Source of the DNA: Thalassospira tepidiphila MCCC 1A03514
GTDB taxonomy: Bacteria; Pseudomonadota; Alphaproteobacteria; Rhodospirillales; Thalassospiraceae
Assembly (NCBI RefSeq): GCF_001662875.1
Contig: NZ_JPVZ01000003.1
Location: 62,001-126,000, forward strand
Direction: 5' to 3'
Length of the DNA stretch: 64,000 nt
The translations under genes were made by a program, and so were the position numbers. How positions within the stretch are numbered: the first letter of the stretch is position 1; each line of letters starts with the position of its first letter. Below, one piece after another: positions 1 to 7,999 of the stretch. Below the pieces are notes generated by a model that saw nothing but the letters and a program-made list of their open reading frames with translations, was not told where the DNA came from and did no database searches.

Positions 1-881
1 GTCACTTGGTGTAAGTGGTGATTTGCGACCCACTTTGCGGCGACGACCTGTTCGGTGAAGGTATAGCTTGGGGTGTCTGGTCCCGCATATTCGGGTTGAA
101 TGACGCTGAGTGTTATTTTGACGGTGCCAGACTCAAAATCCTCGCCGGCAAAGCGGATCATCTCAAGCGGCAGCACAAGGGTTGGATTGATATTGGCTGC
201 ATCCAACGTCGCTGTTTTCCCTTTCTGGGGGCTGACAAGTTCCGTGGCGTCTGTCCCAGCTTTCGAGAAAATGCGAACATGTTGTTCGGCCGGGTTTTCA
301 GCACCTGTTGGCTCCACTGAGAGCTTGATCACCCAGTTTGCATCGACATCCGCAGCCTCACCGGCGGAATGCCTGACAATCTTCATGCGCGAAAGCCCGG
401 TTAACAGGTCTTCGTCGGAATTGATCTTGTCATCCTGGCAATCGCTATAGGCAATTGCGGTATTGTTGCCATCACGGTTGCAGTTCACAGGAATGATCGC
501 GCCAACGCCATCAACGCCAAAGGTGATGGCTGCGGGCGACAGGCCGTTTATCGCTGCAGGCGTGTCATCATCGTTTTCGATTTTGCCATCACGGTCGCGA
601 TCAGTATGAAGGGAAAACCAGACTGATTTAAGCGCGATTGTTATTTCGCCATCATCTGACACTGTAACATTTTGTGCTTGCGTTCTGAGGTAACCGGGAC
701 CCGTGACTGTGATTGTATAATTATCACCTGGCTCAAGCTGAAATTCTTGGGAAAGCGATGTGTCATCGTCTCCGAACGATGGTGTCTTCTGAGCGTTTGT
801 TGTTCCCGCAACGTCGATACTCACAGCCTTCAGAAGCTTGTTTGATGCGGGTCGGGTGACTTTTACTGTGAATGTGACCAT
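1..881 (-). CDS. Protein-arginine deiminase (PAD)-like protein, N-terminal part, cut by window edge
   Basis: An open frame without stops runs from an ATG at 881 off the left edge (293 codons seen). An AGGA box lies 7 nt before the ATG. Residues ~45-90 look like a beta-rich domain. Residues ~91-293 closely resemble the middle (PAD_M, Ca-binding) domain of animal PADs: a DRDRDGK run at 94-100, FGVDGVGAIIPVNCNRD at 121-137, SDCQDD at 146-151 and DEDL at 156-159, ending in a W-x-x-x-N element (284-288) that in animal PADs leads into the catalytic domain. By my recollection of human PAD4, the calcium ligands N153, D157, D165, D168 and D176 match N133, D137, D147, D150 and D158 here, while D155 and D179 are replaced (N, T). 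The family converts peptidyl-arginine to citrulline. The catalytic domain is outside the window, so activity cannot be judged. No signal peptide is seen. It is the second gene of a two-gene operon. Confidence 0.8.
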   Translation of the reverse strand, partial: MVTFTVKVTRPASNKLLKAVSIDVAGTTNAQKTPSFGDDDTSLSQEFQLEPGDNYTITVTGPGYLRTQAQNVTVSDDGEITIALKSVWFSLHTDRDRDGKIENDDDTPAAINGLSPAAITFGVDGVGAIIPVNCNRDGNNTAIAYSDCQDDKINSDEDLLTGLSRMKIVRHSAGEAADVDANWVIKLSVEPTGAENPAEQHVRIFSKAGTDATELVSPQKGKTATLDAANINPTLVLPLEMIRFAGEDFESGTVKITLSVIQPEYAGPDTPSYTFTEQVVAAKWVANHHLHQV

Positions 882-908
882 TGCATTTTCCTGTTGTGGG
901 GAAGACGG

Positions 909-1778
909 TTAGGCAGCGTCCAAGATCGGCAGATCAAGCTTGCGTCGCATCTCAACAGCGTTGCGCAGTATCAGAATTCGCTGGTCGATCGTGCCAAGCT
1001 GCGGATTGTTGATGATGTCGTTGACCCAACCGATCTTTGTGGTGGAGGACAGAAAATCCGGGCCAAACGTGAAGACCAGAACGACGTAGATTCTGACGGC
1101 CTCGCTTGAGTTCGCGCCAAGTTTGATCGCGGAGTCCGCATAGCTTTTGCTTTGCGTTGACAGAGCCGCGTCATCATATTTTTTGACGATTTCTGGAATG
1201 GTGGCACGCAGGTAACCGGGCAGGGCGGAAATCGTATCTTGCACACTCGGTATCTTTGATGGTGGCGGTTTAACGCGGTCTTCCGGTTTGGGCGTGGATG
1301 GGCTTTCGGGCCCGGCGTCCGGCTTTGTATCCGGCTTTGCATCCGGTTTGCCGCTTTCACTCTTTGCCAGTCCGGCGACCGCTTTGGCTTCCTGTGTGAG
1401 CAGTGTTGAAACCTCATCGGCAAAGCGCTTCTCCGCACCCAGCCGGTTCTTTGCATAGCCGTCGAACTTCTGTTTGCTGATGATGCTCATCGATTTCAGG
1501 CGCTCGGAATCCTGGGCGGCAAAGGCGGTCAGCAGGGATGAAATCTGCGATGTGTTGAAGTCCAGCCGGGATGAAAGCCCCGCAGGGTCCTTGCAGGTGC
1601 CATTTGCGATGGCGGTATCTCCCTCGGCCGCCAATGCTTCGAGCTTGGCTGTCTCGGCCGCAAGGGTTGCCAATTGCTCCTTGGTGCGCACATCCACCTT
1701 ATTGCCCATGACCGTGACAAAAGTCGGGTATTGCGCCAATGTTCGGGCAAGGTCACTGATCCGGTTGGCAAAGGCCAT
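909..1778 (-). CDS. Unknown protein encoded directly upstream of the PAD-like gene
   Basis: I do not recognise this family. The frame is open back to 1928, but the first 50 codons are AT-rich with atypical codons and would overlap the metN promoter. I therefore chose the ATG at 1778 (GGGA box about 8 nt upstream), giving about 289 aa; starts at 1847 or 1928 are possible. From the 1778 start there are helical, charged N-terminal stretches, a short Lys/Pro/Asp/Ser linker near residues 150-185 with repeated KPD units, and a compact C-terminal region rich in Ile, Leu and Asn. No signal peptide or clear membrane helix is seen. It ends 27 nt before the PAD-like start on the same strand, so the two are probably co-transcribed. 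A role as a partner, chaperone or immunity-type protein is only a guess. Confidence 0.55.
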   Translation of the reverse strand: MAFANRISDLARTLAQYPTFVTVMGNKVDVRTKEQLATLAAETAKLEALAAEGDTAIANGTCKDPAGLSSRLDFNTSQISSLLTAFAAQDSERLKSMSIISKQKFDGYAKNRLGAEKRFADEVSTLLTQEAKAVAGLAKSESGKPDAKPDTKPDAGPESPSTPKPEDRVKPPPSKIPSVQDTISALPGYLRATIPEIVKKYDDAALSTQSKSYADSAIKLGANSSEAVRIYVVLVFTFGPDFLSSTTKIGWVNDIINNPQLGTIDQRILILRNAVEMRRKLDLPILDAA

Positions 1779-1927
1779 CTGTTCAATCCCGCATTGATAT
1801 CGACCACTGATAGACGAACAGGTTGGGGCGTTGTGATATCGGGCCATTGCACGTTTTATGAACAAAAATTTTGTGTTGTATTTTTGGAAATCATACATGC
1901 CATGCGTGAAATGCATGATTTTAGCCA

Positions 1928-1956
1928 TTGAACAATGACACCGGGTCAGATAGACA
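1928..1956 (+). promoter_or_regulatory. Putative sigma-70 promoter of metNIQ
   Basis: TTGAAC (1928-1933) and TAGACA (1951-1956) are separated by 17 bp. The implied start near 1963 falls just before the SAM-II element, which is the position expected for a riboswitch leader. Confidence 0.4.
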
Positions 1957-1967
1957 AGGGGTGTTGA

Positions 1968-2026
1968 ACGCGCCGATTTGCTCCTCAGCTTGCGGGCGCG
2001 CTAAAAATTCGGCTAAAGCGAGAGGG
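1968..2026 (+). promoter_or_regulatory. SAM-II (SAM_alpha) riboswitch
   Basis: CGCGCC (1969-1974) pairs perfectly with GGCGCG (1995-2000) to form P1. GATTTG (1975-1980) follows the 5' strand of P1. Loop bases CTTGC (1989-1993) can pair with GCGAG (2018-2022) to form the pseudoknot helix, and the element carries the conserved GCTAAA-type segments (2000-2004 and 2012-2017). This order matches the SAM-II class, which in alphaproteobacteria precedes methionine genes and binds S-adenosylmethionine. It lies directly before an intrinsic terminator and metN. A covariance search was not possible here. Confidence 0.8.
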
Positions 2027-2047
2027 CGTATATGCTCCGTATGTACG

Positions 2048-2078
2048 ACCGCCTCGGTAAAGCCGTGGCGGTTTTTTT
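2048..2078 (+). terminator. Intrinsic terminator in the metN leader
   Basis: ACCGCC (2048-2053) and GGCGGT (2067-2072) enclose an inner CGG/CCG pair, and a run of T follows (2072-2078). Its place between the SAM-II element and the metN start suggests SAM-dependent premature termination. Confidence 0.75.
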
Positions 2079-2102
2079 GTATCTACGGAAAGGTTGGGAT
2101 CC

Positions 2103-2930
2103 ATGATCCGGCTCTCGAACGTCCAGAAAACATATGCAGCCCGGCGTGGCAGCGACGAACATGTTGCGCTGCGCGGCATCAATCTTGATATCGCTGCTGG
2201 CGAAATCGTCGGCGTTATTGGCCGCTCCGGTGCGGGCAAATCAACCCTGATCCGCTGCATCAACCTGCTTGAAACCCCGACGTCGGGTTCGGTCACGGTT
2301 GATGGCACCGACGTCACCACCCTTTCCAAACGCGACTTGCCACTGTTCCGCCGCCAGCTCGGCATGGTGTTCCAGCACTTCAACCTTCTGTCGTCGCGCA
2401 CTGTGTTCGACAATATTGCGCTGCCGCTTGAACTCGCCGGTGCGACCAAGGCCGAGATCGCCAAGGCGGTTGATCCGCTGTTGCCCCTCGTCGGGCTTGA
2501 AGAAAAGCGTGATCGCCACCCGGCTGAACTGTCGGGCGGTCAGAAACAGCGTGTCGGCATTGCGCGTGCTCTGTCCTCAAACCCCAAGGTTTTGCTGTGT
2601 GACGAGGTGACATCCGCCCTTGATCCGGAAACCACCCGTCAGATCCTGACCCTCCTTAAGGACATCAACAAACGCCTTGGTCTGACGATGGTGGTGATCA
2701 CCCATGAAATGGCGGTGGTCAAGGCGCTGTGTGACCGTGTGGCGGTGATGGATGCTGGCGTGATTGTCGAAGAGGGCGCGGTTGAAGGCATCTTTGCCGA
2801 TCCGAAACACGCCACCACCCAGTCACTTCTGGCCGATGAATTCATGGATTTCCGCGCCGGATCGGAAGCGAACAGCACCCCAAAAACCAACACAACTACC
2901 AGCGGCGTTGCCGCCGGGCAGGAGGGCTAA
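2103..2930 (+). CDS. metN: Methionine ABC transporter ATP-binding protein MetN
   Basis: ATPase of the D/L-methionine importer MetNIQ on the inner face of the membrane. Walker [10 protein letters not shown] lies at about residues 40-48, the signature LSGGQ at ~143-147 and Walker B LLCDE at ~164-168. The ATG at 2103 is preferred because the in-frame TTG at 2094 leaves no spacing from the GGAAAGG box. At about 275 aa it is shorter than E. coli MetN (343 aa), and the C-terminal NIL domain that senses methionine for transinhibition appears to be missing; a short polar tail takes its place. It is the first gene of metNIQ, downstream of the SAM-II riboswitch and terminator, so expression should fall when SAM is plentiful. 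Confidence 0.93.
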   Translation: MIRLSNVQKTYAARRGSDEHVALRGINLDIAAGEIVGVIGRSGAGKSTLIRCINLLETPTSGSVTVDGTDVTTLSKRDLPLFRRQLGMVFQHFNLLSSRTVFDNIALPLELAGATKAEIAKAVDPLLPLVGLEEKRDRHPAELSGGQKQRVGIARALSSNPKVLLCDEVTSALDPETTRQILTLLKDINKRLGLTMVVITHEMAVVKALCDRVAVMDAGVIVEEGAVEGIFADPKHATTQSLLADEFMDFRAGSEANSTPKTNTTTSGVAAGQEG

Positions 2931-2933
2931 GTC

Positions 2934-3593
2934 ATGTTTTCTACCCTTGCACCCATTCTGCTGCAGGCGACTGGTGAAACCCTTTATATGGTGGCCGTCT
3001 CGCTTACGATTGCGACGGCCTTTGGCTTGCCGCTTGGTGTGTTGCTGGCAACTTCTGGCCGGGGGGAGCTGTTTGAAGCGCTTTGGTTCCAGCGTGTTTT
3101 TGGCCCGCTGGTCAATGCGACGCGATCAGTCCCGTTCATCATTCTGGCGGTGGCGATCATTCCGTTTACCCGCTTTGTCGTCGGCACCTCGATCGGCACG
3201 TCTGCTGCCATCGTGCCACTGACCGTGGCGGCGATTCCGTTCATTGCGCGGATCATCGAAGGTGCGATGCGCGAAGTGGATGGCGGCCTGATCGAGGCGG
3301 CCCAGGCCATGGGCGCGCGCCCGGTCCAGGTCGTGACCAAGGTTCTGTTGCCCGAAGCATTGCCGGGCATCATTCATGGTCTGACCCTGACCGCGGTGAC
3401 CCTGATTGGCTATTCCGCGATGGTCGGGGCCGTTGGTGCCGGTGGACTTGGTGACCTTGGCATTCGCTATGGTTATCAGCGCTTCCGCCCGGATGTCATG
3501 GCCGCCGTTGTCATCACGCTGATTGTCGTGGTGCAGGTCGTGCAAAGCTTTGGCGACTATCTGGCGCGCAAGGCCGACAAACGCAACATCTGA
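2934..3593 (+). CDS. metI: Methionine ABC transporter permease MetI
   Basis: Integral membrane permease of the MetNIQ importer, 219 aa, which is the usual family length. It has about five hydrophobic helices and the cytoplasmic EAA-type coupling loop, with the conserved G in 'EALPGI' near residue 143. It starts 3 nt after the metN stop, so the two are translationally linked. Its homodimer forms the channel served by MetN and the substrate-binding protein encoded next. Confidence 0.93.
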   Translation: MFSTLAPILLQATGETLYMVAVSLTIATAFGLPLGVLLATSGRGELFEALWFQRVFGPLVNATRSVPFIILAVAIIPFTRFVVGTSIGTSAAIVPLTVAAIPFIARIIEGAMREVDGGLIEAAQAMGARPVQVVTKVLLPEALPGIIHGLTLTAVTLIGYSAMVGAVGAGGLGDLGIRYGYQRFRPDVMAAVVITLIVVVQVVQSFGDYLARKADKRNI

Positions 3594-3614
3594 GCATCTC
3601 ATCGACCAAAATCA

Positions 3615-3637
3615 GAATGTGAGGATTGCTCACATTC
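3615..3637 (+). repeat. Perfect intercistronic hairpin between metI and metQ
   Basis: GAATGTGAG (3615-3623) and CTCACATTC (3629-3637) form a 9-bp stem with a GATTG loop. No T run follows, so it is probably an mRNA-stability or attenuation element before the binding-protein gene rather than a terminator. Confidence 0.65.
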
Positions 3638-3681
3638 GCCAAATTCCCGCACAAACCCAAATGAAATCAAGGAGTTTTACA

Positions 3682-4482
3682 ATGCGGTTTTTCCTTAAAC
3701 TGACGGCGGCTGCCGTTCTGGCATCCGCGCTCACCGGTCAGGCACTGGCCAATGACGCGATCAAAATCGGCGTTACCCCGGGTGCGCATGAAGAAGTCAT
3801 GGAAGAAGTCGTCAAGGTCGCAGCCACCAAGGGCCTGGACATCGAACTGGTCAGCTTCTCGGACTATGTGATTCCTAACCAGGCGCTTGATGATGGCGAT
3901 CTCGATGCCAACAGCTTCCAGCACGTGCCGTATCTTGATAATCAGATCAAGGATCGCGGGTATGAGCTTTCGGTCGTGGGATATAACATCCTGACCCCGA
4001 TGGGTATTTATTCCAACAAGATCAAAAGCCTGGATGAACTGGCCGAAGGTGCCGAAGTCGGAATTCCGAACGATCCGACCAATGGCGGTCGTGCGTTGCT
4101 CGTGCTGCAGTCCCATGGCCTGATCAAGGTTGATCCGGCAGCGGGCCTTGTGGTCAGCCCGCTTGATATCATCGAAAACCCGAAGAATATCAGCTTTGTA
4201 GAGCTTGACGCCGCACAGCTTCCGCGGTCGCTGGATGATCTGGATGCCTCGGCGATTAACACCAACTATGCGCTCGAAGCCGGTCTGAACCCGATCAAGG
4301 ATTCGATTGCGATCGAAGGCAATGACAGCCCGTATGCCAATGTTATTGTTACCCAAACGGCGCGTAAGGACGAGCCGTGGGTCAAGACGCTGGTTGAAGC
4401 TTATCACGATGATGCGGTGCGCAAATTCATCGAAACCAAGTATGAAGGATCGGTTCTGCCGGTATTCAAGCTTCCTGAATAA
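3682..4482 (+). CDS. metQ: Methionine-binding protein MetQ
   Basis: Substrate-binding protein of the methionine importer, NlpA/MetQ family, 266 aa. The start at 3682 follows AAGGAG by 7 nt; in-frame starts upstream lack a ribosome site. A Sec signal peptide covers about residues 1-24, ending in an A-L-A motif. There is no lipobox Cys, so the protein is predicted to be freely periplasmic, unlike E. coli MetQ, which is a lipoprotein. The mature N-terminus (IKIGVTPG, then an HEE element) and the hydrophobic NxQH-type segment 'NSFQHVPYLDNQ' are typical of the family. A strong terminator follows at 4511-4547, closing the operon. Confidence 0.92.
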   Translation: MRFFLKLTAAAVLASALTGQALANDAIKIGVTPGAHEEVMEEVVKVAATKGLDIELVSFSDYVIPNQALDDGDLDANSFQHVPYLDNQIKDRGYELSVVGYNILTPMGIYSNKIKSLDELAEGAEVGIPNDPTNGGRALLVLQSHGLIKVDPAAGLVVSPLDIIENPKNISFVELDAAQLPRSLDDLDASAINTNYALEAGLNPIKDSIAIEGNDSPYANVIVTQTARKDEPWVKTLVEAYHDDAVRKFIETKYEGSVLPVFKLPE

Positions 4483-4510
4483 TCATCGCGATTATTCAAA
4501 ATAATTGAAA

Positions 4511-4547
4511 AGTCCCGCAGGAAACGCATCCTGCGGGACTTTTTTTT
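4511..4547 (+). terminator. Terminator of metNIQ
   Basis: AGTCCCGCAGGA (4511-4522) pairs perfectly over 12 bp with TCCTGCGGGACT (4529-4540), followed by eight T. It may also serve the converging RTX gene. Confidence 0.9.
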
Positions 4548-4605
4548 ATGTCCGGGTCAAACAAAGCCCAAAATCCAATTGTATGAGGATTTGAGTTGGC
4601 CCGAT

Positions 4606-5907
4606 TTAGACATCGGCAAACAGGAGATTGTCGGCGGTCAGATCATCCTTGTCGGTGTCTTCGATGATCACGCCAAATGTCCACGGATCGCCATTGCTGA
4701 AATCGACATAAAGGTCATCGCCGGTCTGGGTGGTGTGATCGAGGAAGCTTTCGAAATCCGTGATGCCGGAGCGTACCTGAAGATCGTGTGTCAGAAGCAG
4801 GGTATCGGGATGATTGCCAGTTTCATCGCTGTCACCGGTTTCAAACCCGACAACTCGGTCACGACTTGAGGCCTCGGCATCGAAAACAAAGGTATCGTTG
4901 CCGCTATTGCCTTCGAGCCAGTCATTGCCGGCCCCGCCCGACAAAAGGTTGTCGCTGAAAACCGGATCACCAAGGGGACCGGCACGCAGCGTATCATGCC
5001 CATCGCCGCCATAGAGCGAGACGTCATACCATTCACCGGTGAGCGTATCATTGCCGGCCTCGCCATGGATGTTTTCGCCGACAATGACGTCATCGCCATC
5101 GCGGCCATAGATCGTATCCATTCCACGATTGCCGATAAGACGGTTATCCTCATCATCACCAATGATCAGGTCGCTTTGATTGCTGCCATCGACGTTTTCG
5201 ATGCTGATGAAATGATCGCCGGTGCGGCCCGTGCCGGTTTCAAGATTGATGACCGGTTGCGGGCCATATTCGCCATAGGGCGCATCATTGCCCCATCCGG
5301 CGATATAGCTGATGGTGTCAATCCCGTCACCGCCATCAAAGATATTGGTGCGGTCCTCGGAAAAGTCGGTGCTGGCCGCGGCATAGAAGGTGTCATCGCC
5401 GCCCTGTCCCTGCATGACGTCACCGTCATCGGTGCGGTTGTAGACCTGATAAAAGGCGTTTTTGCCGTCATCGCCAATCAGCACATCGCCGTAGGTCGTA
5501 TCGCGGATATCTTCGATATTGCTGTATCGGTCGCCTTCCGCGTCGCCGCCCAACCCGATGCCGGTCGTGAGATTGACGTAAACGCCCTGACCTGAGGGGG
5601 CTTGCGTGAAGCCGAAGGTGATTTCATCGCGACCGGGGCCGCCATCAATCACATCAGCACCCGATCCGCCATTGAGTTCGTCATTGCCCGACCCGCCAAA
5701 CAGCGTATCGTTTCCGGCACTGCCATTGATGTCGTCATGTCCGGCACCGCCATCAAGCGTGTCATCACCAAACCCCAGCTCAAACAGGTGATCGTTGCCG
5801 CCCAGCGCGCGGACATAATCGTCGCCCTCGCGTCCATATATCCTGTCGTCCTGTTCTGTTCCGATAATCGTGTCGTTGCCGTCGGTTCCATAGATGTTGT
5901 CAACCAT
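4606..5907 (-). CDS. RTX-type calcium-binding repeat protein
   Basis: 433 aa built from two blocks of hemolysin-type nonapeptide repeats (GGxGxDxLx pattern; for example GGAGHDDIN, GGSGNDELN, GGSGADVID near the N-terminus, and GRDGDDVIV, GGAGNDWLE in the second half). Between them are less regular Asp/Gly-rich segments. The repeats fold as Ca2+-binding parallel beta-rolls after export, usually by a type I secretion system recognising an uncleaved C-terminal signal. There is no N-terminal signal peptide, which agrees with that route. The ATG at 5907 is chosen over 5913 because AGGAG lies 6 nt before it. No catalytic domain and no type I secretion genes are visible nearby, so its role (adhesin, S-layer or matrix protein) is open. 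Confidence 0.85.
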   Translation of the reverse strand: MVDNIYGTDGNDTIIGTEQDDRIYGREGDDYVRALGGNDHLFELGFGDDTLDGGAGHDDINGSAGNDTLFGGSGNDELNGGSGADVIDGGPGRDEITFGFTQAPSGQGVYVNLTTGIGLGGDAEGDRYSNIEDIRDTTYGDVLIGDDGKNAFYQVYNRTDDGDVMQGQGGDDTFYAAASTDFSEDRTNIFDGGDGIDTISYIAGWGNDAPYGEYGPQPVINLETGTGRTGDHFISIENVDGSNQSDLIIGDDEDNRLIGNRGMDTIYGRDGDDVIVGENIHGEAGNDTLTGEWYDVSLYGGDGHDTLRAGPLGDPVFSDNLLSGGAGNDWLEGNSGNDTFVFDAEASSRDRVVGFETGDSDETGNHPDTLLLTHDLQVRSGITDFESFLDHTTQTGDDLYVDFSNGDPWTFGVIIEDTDKDDLTADNLLFADV

Positions 5908-6034
5908 GACCATCTCCTGCGTGGAATGCCTTTACCCCGGCAATCCAAGGTTGTGTCGGAATTTTGGCGACTTGATGACTGGTTGCCGACGGGCTTGTTC
6001 CGTACGGAAGTGCTGCGCAAAGGGCAGAAACAAC

Positions 6035-6065
6035 ACAGGCCCGCAATCATGTATTGCGGGCCTGT
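6035..6065 (-). terminator. Terminator-like hairpin after the ABC-F gene
   Basis: ACAGGCCCGCAAT (6035-6047) pairs perfectly with ATTGCGGGCCTGT (6053-6065). On the minus strand it is followed by an interrupted T-rich stretch. Confidence 0.65.
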
Positions 6066-6091
6066 ATGTTGATCAGATTGAGGCGAGGGTC

Positions 6092-7999
6092 TCAGGCGAC
6101 CATCGCGTCGTATTCTTCCTGCTTGTCGAGCCATTTCTGTTCGACCATGGCAAGTTCGTTTTCGATCTGGCCGAGTTCCTTTTGGATGTCGGCCAGTTTT
6201 TGGGCGTTGGCGTCTTCGTAAAGGGTGGGGTCGGCCATTTTTTCTTCGATGCCGGCTTTGCGTTCGGAAAGCTTTTCCATCTGCTTTTCGAGCTTTTCGA
6301 CTTCGCGTTTGATCGGGGCGGCGACTTTGCGTTTTTCAGCCGCCTGCTGGCGTTCGGCCTTGCGGTCGCGTTTGGCGGGTTTGCCATTGCCGTTGCCGTC
6401 TTCGCCGCCGTTCTTGTTGGCACGGCGTTCCATGCGCGCACGATCGAGAAGATACTGGCGGTATTCGGCAACGTCGCCGTCAAACGATGTGACCGTGCCG
6501 TCCGCCACCAGAACCAGACGATCCGCACAGGCCTCGATCAGATAGGGATCGTGGCTGATGATGATGACCGCACCCTCATAGGCATTGAGCGCATGGTTAA
6601 GCGCATCGCGGCTGTCGATATCAAGGTGGTTGGTCGGTTCATCGAGGATGAGCATATGCGGGGCATCAAGCGTCATCAGGGCAAACAGCAGGCGGGCCTT
6701 TTCCCCACCCGAGAGGTCCTTGACCTTGGTGTCGCCCTTGGCCCCTTCGAAGGCAAAGCGGCCGAGCTGGGCGCGGACCTTGTGTTCGATCACATCGGGC
6801 ATCAGGGATGCCATATGCTGATAGGGCGTTTCATCGCCGCGCAGCTCGTCGGTCTGGTGCTGGGCGAAATAGCCGATGCGCAATTTGTTCGACGCATGCT
6901 TTTCACCGGACATCAACTGCAAGCGATCGGCCAGAAGCTTTGCCAGGGTCGATTTACCGTTACCATTGGCACCCAAAAGGGCAATGCGGTCATCCATATC
7001 AATGCGCAGGCTGATATTGCGCAGGATCGGTTTGCCTTCTTCGTAGCCGACATCGCCATCATGGATGTTGATCAGGGGTGGAGGCAGTTCCTTGGGACTT
7101 GGGAAGTCAAAGGAAATGCCGCGATCCTCGACCACCGGGATGGCCGGGCCCATTTTTTCAAGCATTTTGACACGGCTTTGCGCCTGCTTGGCCTTGCTGG
7201 CCTTGGCACGGAAGCGGTCGATGAAGGATTGCAGATGCTTTTGCTGGGCGATCTGTTTTTCGTAATGTTTGGAGGCCAGTTCCATCTGTTCGCGACGCGT
7301 CTTGGCGAATTTGTCGTAGTTGCCGCCATACAGCGTGACGGTGCCGTCATGCAGATGGGCAATCGATTTGACCACCCGGTTGAGAAGATCGCGATCGTGA
7401 CTGATCAGGATGATCGTGCCGGGATAGTTGATCAGATAGTTTTCAAGCCAGATGGTGGCTTCGAGATCAAGGTGGTTGGTCGGCTCATCGAGCAGCAGCA
7501 GATCCGGGCGCAGGAAAAGGGTGGCCGCCAAGGCCACACGCATGCGCCAGCCACCCGAGAAATCATCACAGGGGCGTTGTTGCGCATCGCCGTCAAAACC
7601 AAGGCCGGACAAAATGGCGGCAGCACGCGCCTCGGCGGTATGGGCTTCGATATCGGCCAGGCGTGTATGGACCTCGGCGATGCGGTGCGGGTCGGTGGTG
7701 GTTTCGGCCTCTGCCAGCAAATCGGCGCGTTCGGTGTCGGCCGCCAAAACGGTTTCAAGCAGGGATCGCGAACCTGCCGGGGCTTCTTGCGATACCACAC
7801 CCATGCGGGCCCGCTTGGACAGCACAATATCGCCGCCATCGCCGGGCAGGTCGCCCGAGATCAGTTTGAGAAGGGTCGATTTCCCTGCACCGTTGCGCCC
7901 GATCAGGCCGACCTTGTGGCCATCGGGGATGGTCAGCGATACCCGGTCAAGAATGACACGTCCGCCAATGCGATAGGTGAGGTCGGTAATTTGCAGCAT
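6092..7999 (-). CDS. ABC-F family ATPase (YheS-like)
   Basis: 635 aa soluble protein with two ABC ATPase domains and no membrane helices. The first Walker A is GRNGAGKST near residue 35 with signature FSGGWRMR; the second is GANGNGKST with signature LSGGEKARL. Both domains carry the LDEPTNHLD motif, and an ABC-F linker lies between them. A basic, Glu/Lys-rich C-terminal extension predicts a coiled coil. Length and signatures resemble E. coli YheS (637 aa). ABC-F proteins bind the ribosomal E site and relieve stalled or difficult translation. The start at 7999 begins the conserved first strand; the longer open frame upstream lacks similarity. It is divergent from ndk. Confidence 0.88.
   Translation of the reverse strand: MLQITDLTYRIGGRVILDRVSLTIPDGHKVGLIGRNGAGKSTLLKLISGDLPGDGGDIVLSKRARMGVVSQEAPAGSRSLLETVLAADTERADLLAEAETTTDPHRIAEVHTRLADIEAHTAEARAAAILSGLGFDGDAQQRPCDDFSGGWRMRVALAATLFLRPDLLLLDEPTNHLDLEATIWLENYLINYPGTIILISHDRDLLNRVVKSIAHLHDGTVTLYGGNYDKFAKTRREQMELASKHYEKQIAQQKHLQSFIDRFRAKASKAKQAQSRVKMLEKMGPAIPVVEDRGISFDFPSPKELPPPLINIHDGDVGYEEGKPILRNISLRIDMDDRIALLGANGNGKSTLAKLLADRLQLMSGEKHASNKLRIGYFAQHQTDELRGDETPYQHMASLMPDVIEHKVRAQLGRFAFEGAKGDTKVKDLSGGEKARLLFALMTLDAPHMLILDEPTNHLDIDSRDALNHALNAYEGAVIIISHDPYLIEACADRLVLVADGTVTSFDGDVAEYRQYLLDRARMERRANKNGGEDGNGNGKPAKRDRKAERQQAAEKRKVAAPIKREVEKLEKQMEKLSERKAGIEEKMADPTLYEDANAQKLADIQKELGQIENELAMVEQKWLDKQEEYDAMVA

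Noticed and set aside
15-450. Plus-strand open frames over the first 450 bp
   Set aside because: They run antisense to the PAD-like reading frame, which has strong motif conservation and a ribosome site.
2094-2102. TTG 2094 as the metN start
   Set aside because: It would directly abut the GGAAAGG box; ATG 2103 has proper spacing.
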